Shown: piece after piece, positions 50,133-57,670 of the stretch
Layout: each line of letters opens with the position of its first letter
How positions within the stretch are numbered: position 1 is the stretch's first letter
NCBI GenBank assembly: GCA_016717115.1
Contig: JADKGE010000002.1
Coordinates: 372,001 to 436,000 of the forward strand
Direction: 5' to 3'
Length of the DNA stretch: 64,000 nucleotides
Source: Actinomycetota bacterium
Lineage (GTDB): Bacteria; Actinomycetota; Actinomycetes; S36-B12
The notes under the pieces: generated by a model
What the model was told of the DNA's origin: nothing
What the model saw: only the letters and a program-made list of their open reading frames with translations
Database searches by the model: none
Position numbers and translations under genes: made by a program

Positions 50133-51706
50133 CCGGCGTGACCCATGAGCCGCCCCAGCACGCCACGACCCGTGCCACCATCGAGCGCGGGCCCGTCGGG
50201 CCCGGCGGCTGGCGCGACCTGACGGTCGGTCCGGCCGAGCCGTACCAGCAGCCGGTGCCCGAAGGTGAGGTCATCGGCTGCCTGTGGCACCTGTCGGACG
50301 TCCACCTGTGCGACGCGGAGTCGCCCGCCCGCCTGGAGTACCTCGACCGCTACAGCGATCCCGATTCTCCGCACCGTGACGATCTCGGGGACATCGGCAC
50401 CTATCGCCCGCAGGAGACGCTGACCGTGCAGGTGGCGGTGGCCATGGTGGTGGCCGTCAACGCGATCACCGCCGGCCCGACCACGGGGGCGCCAATCGAG
50501 GCTGTCCTGCTCACGGGCGACCTCACCGACAACGCTCAGCGCAACGAGCTGGCCTGGTATCAGGGCGTGGTCGAGGGCGGCACCGTCTCGCCGCGCAGCG
50601 GCCTGGAAGACCGGAGCACGTGGGTCGGGGCCACGGATGCGGCCGCGTGGGACGAGCGGTACTGGCACCCCGACGGTCCACCCAGCGTCGGGGAGCCGGA
50701 TCGCCCGACGCGGCTGTTCGGCTATCCCACGATCCCCGGATTCGTGGAAGCGTCGCGCGCCGACGTGGTGTCGCCGGGCCTGTCCCTGCCGTGGATCAGC
50801 GTCTACGGCAATCACGACGGGCTGCTGCAGGGCACGGTCCCCGTGGACGACGAACTCCGGGCCCTCGCCATCGGCGACTGGCGCATCTCGGGCCTGCCCG
50901 AGGGAGCCACTCCGCTGCTCACCGCGGCTGCCATCGCGGGAATCGGGCCGGCGAGTTACGTGCACGATGCCAGTTCGCCGCGGGTGAGCGTTCCGGCGGA
51001 TGGGTCCCGCGCCCTCCTGACGGGCAACGAGTTCGCCCGCACGACCCGACCGGATGCTGCCGAGGACGCGCCGCTGTACTTCGCGACCGATGTCGGGGGC
51101 CTCCGAGTGATCTGCCTCGACACCATCAACCCGCACGGCGGCTGGCAGGGTTCGCTGTCAGAGACGCAGTTCGGCTGGCTCGAGCATCAGTTGCAGGACG
51201 CAGCTGGCCGCTATGTCGTCATCGCATCGCACCATCCGAGCCCCACACTGCTCAACGACCACCATCCGAGCGGCGCGGAGGGGCGGGTCCTGGGGCCAGC
51301 CGTGGTTCGGTTGCTGCTGTCCTATCCGAACGTCATCGCATGGATCGCCGGGCACGTGCACTTCCATGCCGCCCTGCGTCACGGCGATGCCGAGCGGGGC
51401 TTCATCGAGCTGACCACAGCCTCGCTCGTGGACTGGCCGCAGCAAGGTCGGGTCCTGGAGTTCGTGCGCGTGCGAGACGAGGGGACGCCGCAGATCGCGA
51501 TCATCAGCACGGTGGTCGATCACGCCGGACCGGTCGCGTGGACCTCGGGCGCCTTGGATGATCCGATGAATCTGGCCGCGATCTCACGGACGCTGGCCGC
51601 CAACGACTATCGGCTGCGCGAGGGATCGCTGCGAGGCCTGGTGCTGGAGTCGGCTCCCGACGTGCGCAACGTCGTGTGGCGCGTGCCCGACGGCCTGGGT
51701 CGTTAG
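50129..51706 (+). CDS. Metallophosphoesterase, PPA1498 (TIGR03767-like) family
   Basis: 525 residues. Calcineurin-like metal motifs are HLSDVHLCDAE (D-x-H), LLTGDLTDN (GD), VYGNHDG (GNHD), IASHHPSP and IAGHVHFHA (GH-x-H). There is no signal peptide, so it acts in the cytoplasm. It is coupled to the ABC transporter genes (GTGA overlap), which suggests that the imported ligand is a phosphoester or is processed to one. The long insert between GD and GNHD (about 100 residues) fits this actinobacterial family. The reaction is not known. Confidence 0.8.
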   Translation: MTGVTHEPPQHATTRATIERGPVGPGGWRDLTVGPAEPYQQPVPEGEVIGCLWHLSDVHLCDAESPARLEYLDRYSDPDSPHRDDLGDIGTYRPQETLTVQVAVAMVVAVNAITAGPTTGAPIEAVLLTGDLTDNAQRNELAWYQGVVEGGTVSPRSGLEDRSTWVGATDAAAWDERYWHPDGPPSVGEPDRPTRLFGYPTIPGFVEASRADVVSPGLSLPWISVYGNHDGLLQGTVPVDDELRALAIGDWRISGLPEGATPLLTAAAIAGIGPASYVHDASSPRVSVPADGSRALLTGNEFARTTRPDAAEDAPLYFATDVGGLRVICLDTINPHGGWQGSLSETQFGWLEHQLQDAAGRYVVIASHHPSPTLLNDHHPSGAEGRVLGPAVVRLLLSYPNVIAWIAGHVHFHAALRHGDAERGFIELTTASLVDWPQQGRVLEFVRVRDEGTPQIAIISTVVDHAGPVAWTSGALDDPMNLAAISRTLAANDYRLREGSLRGLVLESAPDVRNVVWRVPDGLGR

Positions 51707-51718
51707 TCCGGCCGTCGG

Positions 51719-52168
51719 TCAGTAGACGACGGGGTAGCCGGCTTCCTGCCAGGCGGTGTAGCCGGTCTGGAGCTCGTAGATGCCGTTGATGCCCGCCTGC
51801 TGCATGGCGGCGACCGCGACCTGTGAGCGGTTGCCGCTGCGACAGTAGACGGCGTAGACGCCGGCCGGATCGAGGGCCGCGATCTGGGCCGCGAAGTCGG
51901 GACCCTCGACGTTGTAGTTGACCGCGCCTTCGAGGTGGCCCTCAGCGAACTCCTCGGGGGTGCGTACGTCGATCACGATCGACTGGGATGAGGCGACGAC
52001 CTCGGCGAACCGTTCGACGTCGACGCGCTCGGGTGCACTCGGCGCGGCTACCGCGTCGACGGCGGCCTGGGACGTGGTCGTCCCCGCGTCGGTGGACGAG
52101 CAGCCGGCGAGGCCGAACGACGCGAGGGCGAGGGTGGCGGCAGCAAGGGCGACGAGTCGGTTACGCAT
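51719..52168 (-). CDS. Rhodanese-domain lipoprotein
   Basis: 149 residues. The signal peptide ends in lipobox LAGC, so the protein is anchored outside the membrane. After a short linker a rhodanese domain follows, with VIDVRTPEEFAEGHLEGAVN and the active-site loop YCRSGNRSQVA (Cys and the six-residue loop). It transfers sulfane sulfur from thiosulfate or persulfide. The start overlaps a CsoR/CstR-type palindrome. It lies 44 bases after the CopD-CtaG gene on the same strand. Confidence 0.86.
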   Translation of the reverse strand: MRNRLVALAAATLALASFGLAGCSSTDAGTTTSQAAVDAVAAPSAPERVDVERFAEVVASSQSIVIDVRTPEEFAEGHLEGAVNYNVEGPDFAAQIAALDPAGVYAVYCRSGNRSQVAVAAMQQAGINGIYELQTGYTAWQEAGYPVVY

Positions 52169-52182
52169 ACCCCCTAGGGTAT
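52167..52182. promoter_or_regulatory. Predicted CsoR/CstR-family operator
   Basis: ATACCCCCTAGGGTAT: arms ATACCC/GGGTAT around CCTA. This is the G/C-tract palindrome bound by CsoR (copper) and CstR (persulfide) repressors. It covers the start codon and ribosome-binding region of the rhodanese gene. No csoR/cstR gene is in the window. Confidence 0.55.
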
Positions 52183-52212
52183 AACACGATGGAGCTCGAC
52201 GACGCATCGGGA

Positions 52213-54249
52213 TCAGCGGCCGGAACGTGGTGGACGTTGATCGTGCTGGGTCATCGCGGAGAGCCGCTCGTTGTAGGCCCGAAGCTCCGCATCGTCGTCG
52301 CGCTCGGCCTGTCGGTCGTTGCGCGTGGCCTCGCGGTCGTCGCTGCGTGACCACTGCACCGCGATGGCGATGAGCACGATCAGGCTCGGGATCTCGGACA
52401 GCCCCCACGCCACCTGGCCACCGTTCAGCGTGTCCTTGAGCGGATCGGTGACCCACTCCGGTCGGACGATCCCGTACCACTCGACGGCCATCGGCGAGGT
52501 GCCCATCATGAGCGCGACGGCGAAGAAGCCGTGCACGGACAGCGCCATGAGCAGCAGCAGCAGTCGGCCCCAGTACGGAAGCGGTTTCGGCCGCGGGTCG
52601 ATGCCGATCAGCACCCAGTAGAACAGGTAGCCGGACGCGATGAAGTGGACCTGCATCGCCACGTGGCCGATGTGGCTGCCCATGAGCCAGCCGAACAGCG
52701 GCGTCATGTAGAGGCCGTAGAGGCCGATGACGTACACGAAGAACACGTAGAACGGGTTGGTCAGGATCCGCGTGATCCAGCTGTGCAGGAACCACACGAG
52801 CCACTCACGTGGGCCTCGTTCGTTGCCGTGCGACGGCTTGAGCGCGCGTAGGGCCAGGGTGGCCGGGGCGCCCATGACCAGGAAGATCGGGCCGAGCATC
52901 GTGATCGTCATGTGCTGCAGCATGTGCATGCCGACGGACACCTGGGCGTACAGCGCTACCCCGGAGTTTGTGCACCAGATGATGACGGCCAATCCGGCGA
53001 GCCAGGAGGCGGTGCGCAGGACGGGCCAGTGGTCTCCACGCCGGACAAGACGCACGACGCCTGCGAGGTACAGGGCCCCCGCGATCAGTGATGCGGTGAA
53101 GAACAGGGGATCGAGGTGGAACCCGCCGGCCACGTTGGCGAAGGTCGGCGCCGGGGGGTAGGCGAAGCCGAGCAGGCTCTCTCCGTAGGAGGGCAGGTCG
53201 ACCTGCACCCGCGGGGTAGGGCTCGACGCGAGGGCCACTCCCAGGCCGATGGCCACGGACATGATGAGCAGTTCGAGCCCGGCGATCCGCGCGAAGACGG
53301 CCGCCCGCGAGGCCTTGCCGAGGGTGGAGATGACTCGTTGCCGCAGGACCCAGCCCAGCATGGCCAGCCCGACGATCAGCCCGGTCTTCAGCAGCAGCAC
53401 CTGGCCGTAGCCGGTGGTGAAGAGCTGGCTCGGTGCGTCGAGCCGTGTGTAGGCATTCGCGAAGCCGCTGGCCGCCAGCAGAATGATCGCGACGAGGGCG
53501 ATCGTGGAGAACCGCTGGACAGGCCGCTGGAGCGGCAGGTCACGTCGCGCCGCGTGCGCGCCGAGGGCGATGAGCCCGCCCATCCACACCACCGCCGCGA
53601 CGGAGTGGGCGACACCGGCCGTCATGGCAAGGGCATGGTCGCCGAGTCCGGCGCTGTGGCCCGCCAGCGCCGGCAGCGACGTCGCAGCGATGGCCACGAG
53701 CAGCCACGCCCCGGCCGCACCCGTGGTCGACGTCGCAACGGCTCCGATCGCGACGACGGTGGCGAGGACTGCCATGACGAGGAGTGCCCGTGTGGCGGGG
53801 ATCTCCGTGGCGTACGTGGACACGACGTCGGGGGTGGCGGCCTCGGAGAGCGGCAGCCCGAGGACGTTCGCGAGCTCGAAGAACATCTGCAGCAGCGCCA
53901 GGACGGCCCAGGCAACGGCGAACGCGGTGGCTCGCTTCAGGTCGCGTCGGCCGGACTTCGAGACGACCCCGTCCTTGCCCGACGGATCCAGGATCGTGGC
54001 GGCGAGCAGCCACCCGACGGTGGCCACTCCCGCGAGATCGGTGAGCACGCGCAGCATCGGGTTGCCCCACCCGACGATGGGGCCGGGATCCGGCAGTCCT
54101 GGCAGGCCCGGCGCGTAGGCGCCGCCGGCGACCACGAGGCCGAATGCCGCGGCGACGAGCGCGACGACGGCCAGTGCGCCAGCGATCGTGGCGAGGGGCA
54201 GCCCCGCAACGGTCCGCGTCGCAGATGAGTCGAGGGTCGTACGCGTCAC
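52213..54249 (-). CDS. CopD-CtaG fusion membrane protein (cytochrome oxidase assembly/copper)
   Basis: 678 residues, about fifteen membrane helices. The N-terminal half is CopD-like (about 1-330, LPALAGHSAGLGDHALAMTA and VAHSVAAVVWMGGL with conserved His). The C-terminal half is a CtaG (caa3-type) domain (about 350-620: FHLDPLFFTAS, SVGMHMLQHMTITML, MQVHFIASGYLFYWVL). The same fusion occurs widely in actinobacteria and is linked to copper delivery to heme-copper oxidase. GTG 54249 has TACGCT six bases upstream, inside a large palindrome. The charged tail (after about residue 630) is cytoplasmic. Confidence 0.85.
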   Translation of the reverse strand: MTRTTLDSSATRTVAGLPLATIAGALAVVALVAAAFGLVVAGGAYAPGLPGLPDPGPIVGWGNPMLRVLTDLAGVATVGWLLAATILDPSGKDGVVSKSGRRDLKRATAFAVAWAVLALLQMFFELANVLGLPLSEAATPDVVSTYATEIPATRALLVMAVLATVVAIGAVATSTTGAAGAWLLVAIAATSLPALAGHSAGLGDHALAMTAGVAHSVAAVVWMGGLIALGAHAARRDLPLQRPVQRFSTIALVAIILLAASGFANAYTRLDAPSQLFTTGYGQVLLLKTGLIVGLAMLGWVLRQRVISTLGKASRAAVFARIAGLELLIMSVAIGLGVALASSPTPRVQVDLPSYGESLLGFAYPPAPTFANVAGGFHLDPLFFTASLIAGALYLAGVVRLVRRGDHWPVLRTASWLAGLAVIIWCTNSGVALYAQVSVGMHMLQHMTITMLGPIFLVMGAPATLALRALKPSHGNERGPREWLVWFLHSWITRILTNPFYVFFVYVIGLYGLYMTPLFGWLMGSHIGHVAMQVHFIASGYLFYWVLIGIDPRPKPLPYWGRLLLLLMALSVHGFFAVALMMGTSPMAVEWYGIVRPEWVTDPLKDTLNGGQVAWGLSEIPSLIVLIAIAVQWSRSDDREATRNDRQAERDDDAELRAYNERLSAMTQHDQRPPRSGR

Positions 54250-54271
54250 GACGTGAGCGTACGACCCTCGA
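54230..54271. promoter_or_regulatory. 42-bp palindrome over promoter and start of the CopD-CtaG gene
   Basis: TCGAGGGTCGTACGC (54230-54244) is perfectly complementary to 54257-54271; the 12 bases between are also nearly self-complementary (TCACG/CGTGA). It contains the predicted -10 (minus-strand TACGCT, 54256-54261) and the GTG start at 54249, and begins 11 bases after the acyl-CoA dehydrogenase stop. It may be an operator, a terminator for the upstream gene, or both. Confidence 0.6.
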
Positions 54272-54281
54272 TCCGAGCGGA

Positions 54282-56117
54282 CTAGAAGGCCTCCTCCGGG
54301 AGGTCCATCAGGTCGAGCGTGGTGGCCTCGGCCACGGCGCGCTCGGCGGCGATGAGAGGCAGCCGGTTCCGTGCGAACCAGCGGGCGGTCTCGATCTTGC
54401 CGTCGTAGAAGACGCGATCCCGGTCGGACGGACCTGCAGCCAGGGCCTTCGTCGCCACCTCGGCCTGCCGCATGAGCAGCCAGCCGATGATGAGGTCGCC
54501 GGTGACCATGAGCAGGCGGGTGGTGTTCAGGCCCACCTTGTAGATCTCACGGGTGTCCGTCTGCGATGCCATGGCCCACTGGCCGAGGACACCCACGATG
54601 CCCTGCACGTCCTCGAGCGCCTTGCCGAGCAGCTCCCGCTCCGCGGCGAGCTGGCCGGACCCCTCGTCACCCTTCACCGTCTCGGTGATCTGGGCGGCCA
54701 GGTAGAAGATCGACTTGAACTGGTCGCGGACCATCTTGCGGAAGAAGAAGTCCAGGCCCTGGATCGCCGTGGTGCCCTCGTAGAGGGTGTCGATCTTGGC
54801 GTCGCGGATGTACTGCTCGATCGGGTAGTCCTGCAGGAAGCCCGAGCCGCCGAAGGTCTGGAGTGCGACGGCGAGCATCTCGTACGAACGCTCGGACCCC
54901 ACGCCCTTGACGACGGGCAGCAGGAGGTCGTTCATCCGCTCGGCCATGTCGAGGTCGACCGTGGTGTCGCCGTGCTCGGCCATCTCGACGAGGTCCTGCC
55001 AGTAGGCCGTGTAGGCGATGAGCGCCCGCATGCCCTCGGCGTACGACTTCTGCAGCATTAGGCTGCGGCGGACGTCGGGGTGGTGGGTGATCGTCACGCG
55101 GGGGGCGGACTTGTCCGTCATCTGCGTGAGGTCGGCACCCTGCACGCGATGCTTCGCGTACTCGAGGGCGTTGAGGTAGCCCGTGGACAGGGTCGCGATG
55201 GCCTTGGTGCCCACCATCATGCGCGCGTACTCGATGACCTTGAACATCTGCGCGATGCCGTCGTGCACGTCGCCGACGAGCCACCCGATGGCAGGCCCGT
55301 CATGGCCGAAGGTCAGCTCGCACGTGGTGGAGACCTTCAGGCCCATCTTCTTCTCGACGTTGGTGGCGTAGACGCCGTTGCGACCCGTGAGCTCACCGGT
55401 CTCGAGGTCGACGAAGTACTTGGGCACGACGAACAGGGACAGGCCCTTGGTGCCGGCGCCGGCGCCCTCGGGGCGCGCGAGGACGAGGTGGACGATGTTG
55501 TCGCTCATGTCGTGCTCGCCGGACGTGATGAAGCGCTTGACGCCGTCGATGCTCCATGTGCCGTCGCCGTTGTCCGTGGCCTTGGTACGACCCGCGCCGA
55601 CGTCGGACCCGGCGTCGGGCTCGGTGAGGACCATCGTGGCGCCCCAGCGCTTCTCGATGATCAACTCGGCCCAGCGCTTCTGGTCGGCATTGCCGAGGTG
55701 ATCGAGGATGGACGCGAAACCGGGTCCGGACATGAACATGAAGGCCGCGGGGTTGCTGCCCAGCATCATCTCGCTGGCCGCCCAGCGCAGCGACGGGGGT
55801 GCACCGGTGCCGCCGAGGTGCTCGGGCAGGTCCAGGCGCCACCACTCGGCGTCCATGAGTGCGTCGTAGGACTTCTTGAAGCCCTCGGGCATGATGACGC
55901 TCTTCGTCGCACGGTCGTACACCGGCGGGTTGCGGTCGGCGTCGGCGAAGGGCTCGGCCAGCACGCCGCTCGACAGCCGCTCGACCTCGCGCAGGATGTC
56001 GCGAGCGGTGTCGACGTGCATGTCGTGATACGGGCCGCTGCCCATTCGTTCGCCCGCGCCGAAGACCTCGAACAGGTTGAACTCGAGGTCGCGCAGATTG
56101 CTCTTGTAATGGGACAT
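54282..56117 (-). CDS. Acyl-CoA dehydrogenase, FadE5-like long form
   Basis: 611 residues, longer than the usual 380-400-residue enzymes, as in the FadE5/AidB-like group. N-terminal extension, then FAD/substrate segments VLTEPDAGSDVGAG and WSIDGVKRFITSGEHD, middle beta domain, and a C-terminal helical domain with LQTFGGSGFLQDYPIEQYIRD and IDTLYEGTTAIQGLD, which contains the likely catalytic Glu. It introduces a double bond in acyl-CoA. The ATG has GGAGGT seven bases upstream. Two palindromic sites lie before it. Confidence 0.92.
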   Translation of the reverse strand: MSHYKSNLRDLEFNLFEVFGAGERMGSGPYHDMHVDTARDILREVERLSSGVLAEPFADADRNPPVYDRATKSVIMPEGFKKSYDALMDAEWWRLDLPEHLGGTGAPPSLRWAASEMMLGSNPAAFMFMSGPGFASILDHLGNADQKRWAELIIEKRWGATMVLTEPDAGSDVGAGRTKATDNGDGTWSIDGVKRFITSGEHDMSDNIVHLVLARPEGAGAGTKGLSLFVVPKYFVDLETGELTGRNGVYATNVEKKMGLKVSTTCELTFGHDGPAIGWLVGDVHDGIAQMFKVIEYARMMVGTKAIATLSTGYLNALEYAKHRVQGADLTQMTDKSAPRVTITHHPDVRRSLMLQKSYAEGMRALIAYTAYWQDLVEMAEHGDTTVDLDMAERMNDLLLPVVKGVGSERSYEMLAVALQTFGGSGFLQDYPIEQYIRDAKIDTLYEGTTAIQGLDFFFRKMVRDQFKSIFYLAAQITETVKGDEGSGQLAAERELLGKALEDVQGIVGVLGQWAMASQTDTREIYKVGLNTTRLLMVTGDLIIGWLLMRQAEVATKALAAGPSDRDRVFYDGKIETARWFARNRLPLIAAERAVAEATTLDLMDLPEEAF

Positions 56118-56132
56118 GGGTGTACCTCCGTT

Positions 56133-56148
56133 GTTACCGGCCAGTAAC
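56133..56148. promoter_or_regulatory. Predicted TetR-type operator, site 1
   Basis: GTTACCGGCCAGTAAC, a 16-bp palindrome with one imperfect pair, 15 bases before the acyl-CoA dehydrogenase ATG. Confidence 0.5.
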
Positions 56149-56157
56149 CACCATAAT

Positions 56158-56173
56158 GCTACTGACGGGTAAC
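56158..56173. promoter_or_regulatory. Predicted TetR-type operator, site 2
   Basis: GCTACTGACGGGTAAC matches the reverse complement of site 1 at 13 of 16 positions, centred 25 bp away. It also faces the divergent small membrane-protein gene. Confidence 0.45.
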
Positions 56174-56244
56174 TTACGCAAGTGCCAACCGGCACGGAAC
56201 TGATTCGGCCCTGCCCTAGGTATGCGGGCTCGGAGTTGGGAACA

Positions 56245-56742
56245 ATGGCCGCCATGAGCGCTCCCTGGCTGGAGTCGAAGACCCCGGTGGGTCCGCCGAC
56301 CGCCGCCAACCCGACCGTGCGGCAGCTGCTGTACGCCGCCATCGTGACCGGAACGTGGTCGGGCCTACTGTGCCTCGTGATCTACCTGATCGCCTCGCTC
56401 TTCAGCGTCGACTTCGTCCTGATGGCCCCTTCGGGTGACGCCCAGGTGCGCTTCCCGTGGATCTTCTTCCTCCTCGTCCCGCTGTCGTTCGCGGTTGCGG
56501 GCGCCCTGCTCTCCTCACTCGTGCGCGGCCGGCAGCACGCGGGTCGCCTCGTCTTCTGGATCGGCACCCTCATCGCGCTGGGCACCACGGTGGTGCCGAT
56601 CACGCAACCCAGCGACGTGCCCTGGTCGACGCGGATCATCCTCGTGGTCATGCATGTCATCACCTGGCTGCTGGTGGTCCCGCAGATCGCCCGCATCGTC
56701 GGCGACTCCGAGCCAGGGGCGCATGTCGACCGAGTCGAGTAG
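56245..56742 (+). CDS. Four-helix membrane protein, DUF6069-like
   Basis: 165 residues with four membrane helices (about 25-48, 66-90, 98-118, 125-148). An N-terminal TPVGPPTAANPTVRQLLYAA precedes the first helix. The topology resembles the DUF6069 family of actinobacterial small membrane proteins; function unknown. The ATG at 56245 has GGAG nine bases upstream. It overlaps the start of the phosphoribosyltransferase gene by 20 bases, so it is probably co-transcribed with the arabinan genes. Confidence 0.65.
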   Translation: MAAMSAPWLESKTPVGPPTAANPTVRQLLYAAIVTGTWSGLLCLVIYLIASLFSVDFVLMAPSGDAQVRFPWIFFLLVPLSFAVAGALLSSLVRGRQHAGRLVFWIGTLIALGTTVVPITQPSDVPWSTRIILVVMHVITWLLVVPQIARIVGDSEPGAHVDRVE

Positions 56743-57670
56743 GGCGGTGCAGTCGGCCGGGGCGCGCAATGGGCCAGCTGCGATCCTCGCGGGGATGCGC
56801 CCGAAGCAGTGGCTCAAGAACGTCCTCGTGTTCGCGGCACCGCTGGCCGCGGGATCCCTCTTCGAGCCGTCGGTGCTGCTGCCGAGCATCGGCGCGTTCG
56901 TGGCGTTCTGCCTGATGTCCAGCGCGACGTACCTGCTGAACGACGTCCGTGACGTCGCCTCCGATCGCGCCCACCCCGTCAAGCGCGCTCGCCCGGTCGC
57001 TGCGGGCGAGCTCTCGCGGGCGACAGCGTTGACGGTGGCGGCGGCCCTGGGTGCCGCGGCGGTGGCCCTGGCCCTGGCGATCAACATCGGCCTGGCCGCC
57101 GTGGTGGTGGCCTATGCCGTCGTGACGACGGTGTACTCGCTGTGGCTGAAGCAGGAGCCCGTGATCGAGCTGGCCCTGCTCACCTTGGGGTTCCTCCTTC
57201 GCGCCATCGCGGGCGGCGTCGCGTCCGACCTGCCGATCTCCCAGTGGTTCCTCATCGTGGCCGGGTTCGGGTCGCTCTTCATGGCAGCAGGCAAGCGATT
57301 CAGCGAGCTCGACCGGTCCCTTCGCGCGACGGACGGCGCGGGGTCGCCTTCCTCGACGGACCATGCTTCGGCGAGACGAAGCCTGTCCGGGTACACGTCC
57401 GCGTACCTGCGATTCGTCTGGGGGATGTCGGCGGCGGTGACCGTCACCGGCTACTGCCTGTGGGCATTCGAGGTGTCGCAGGCCCCGGCGACGTTCCCGT
57501 GGGCTTCGTGGAGCGTGGTGCCGTTCGTGCTGGCTATCCTGCGATATGCCGCCGACATCGATCGGGGTGCTGCGGAGGCACCGGAGGACGTGGTCCTGCG
57601 GGATCGTGTTCTGCTGATCATGGGTGCTCTCTGGCTCGTGCTCTTCGCGCTTGGTGCACTGGGAGTGTGA
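56723..57670 (+). CDS. ubiA: Decaprenyl-phosphate phosphoribosyltransferase (UbiA family)
   Basis: 315 residues, about nine membrane helices. The prenyl-phosphate site NDVRDVASDRAHPVKRARPV contains the N-D-x-x-D-x-x-x-D motif, and MRPKQWLKNVLVFA is the typical N-terminus of the Rv3806c group. It transfers phosphoribose from PRPP to decaprenyl phosphate, the first step to decaprenyl-phosphoryl-arabinose for cell-wall arabinan. dprE1 and dprE2 follow with overlapping codons, which fixes the role. Confidence 0.92.
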   Translation: MSTESSRAVQSAGARNGPAAILAGMRPKQWLKNVLVFAAPLAAGSLFEPSVLLPSIGAFVAFCLMSSATYLLNDVRDVASDRAHPVKRARPVAAGELSRATALTVAAALGAAAVALALAINIGLAAVVVAYAVVTTVYSLWLKQEPVIELALLTLGFLLRAIAGGVASDLPISQWFLIVAGFGSLFMAAGKRFSELDRSLRATDGAGSPSSTDHASARRSLSGYTSAYLRFVWGMSAAVTVTGYCLWAFEVSQAPATFPWASWSVVPFVLAILRYAADIDRGAAEAPEDVVLRDRVLLIMGALWLVLFALGALGV

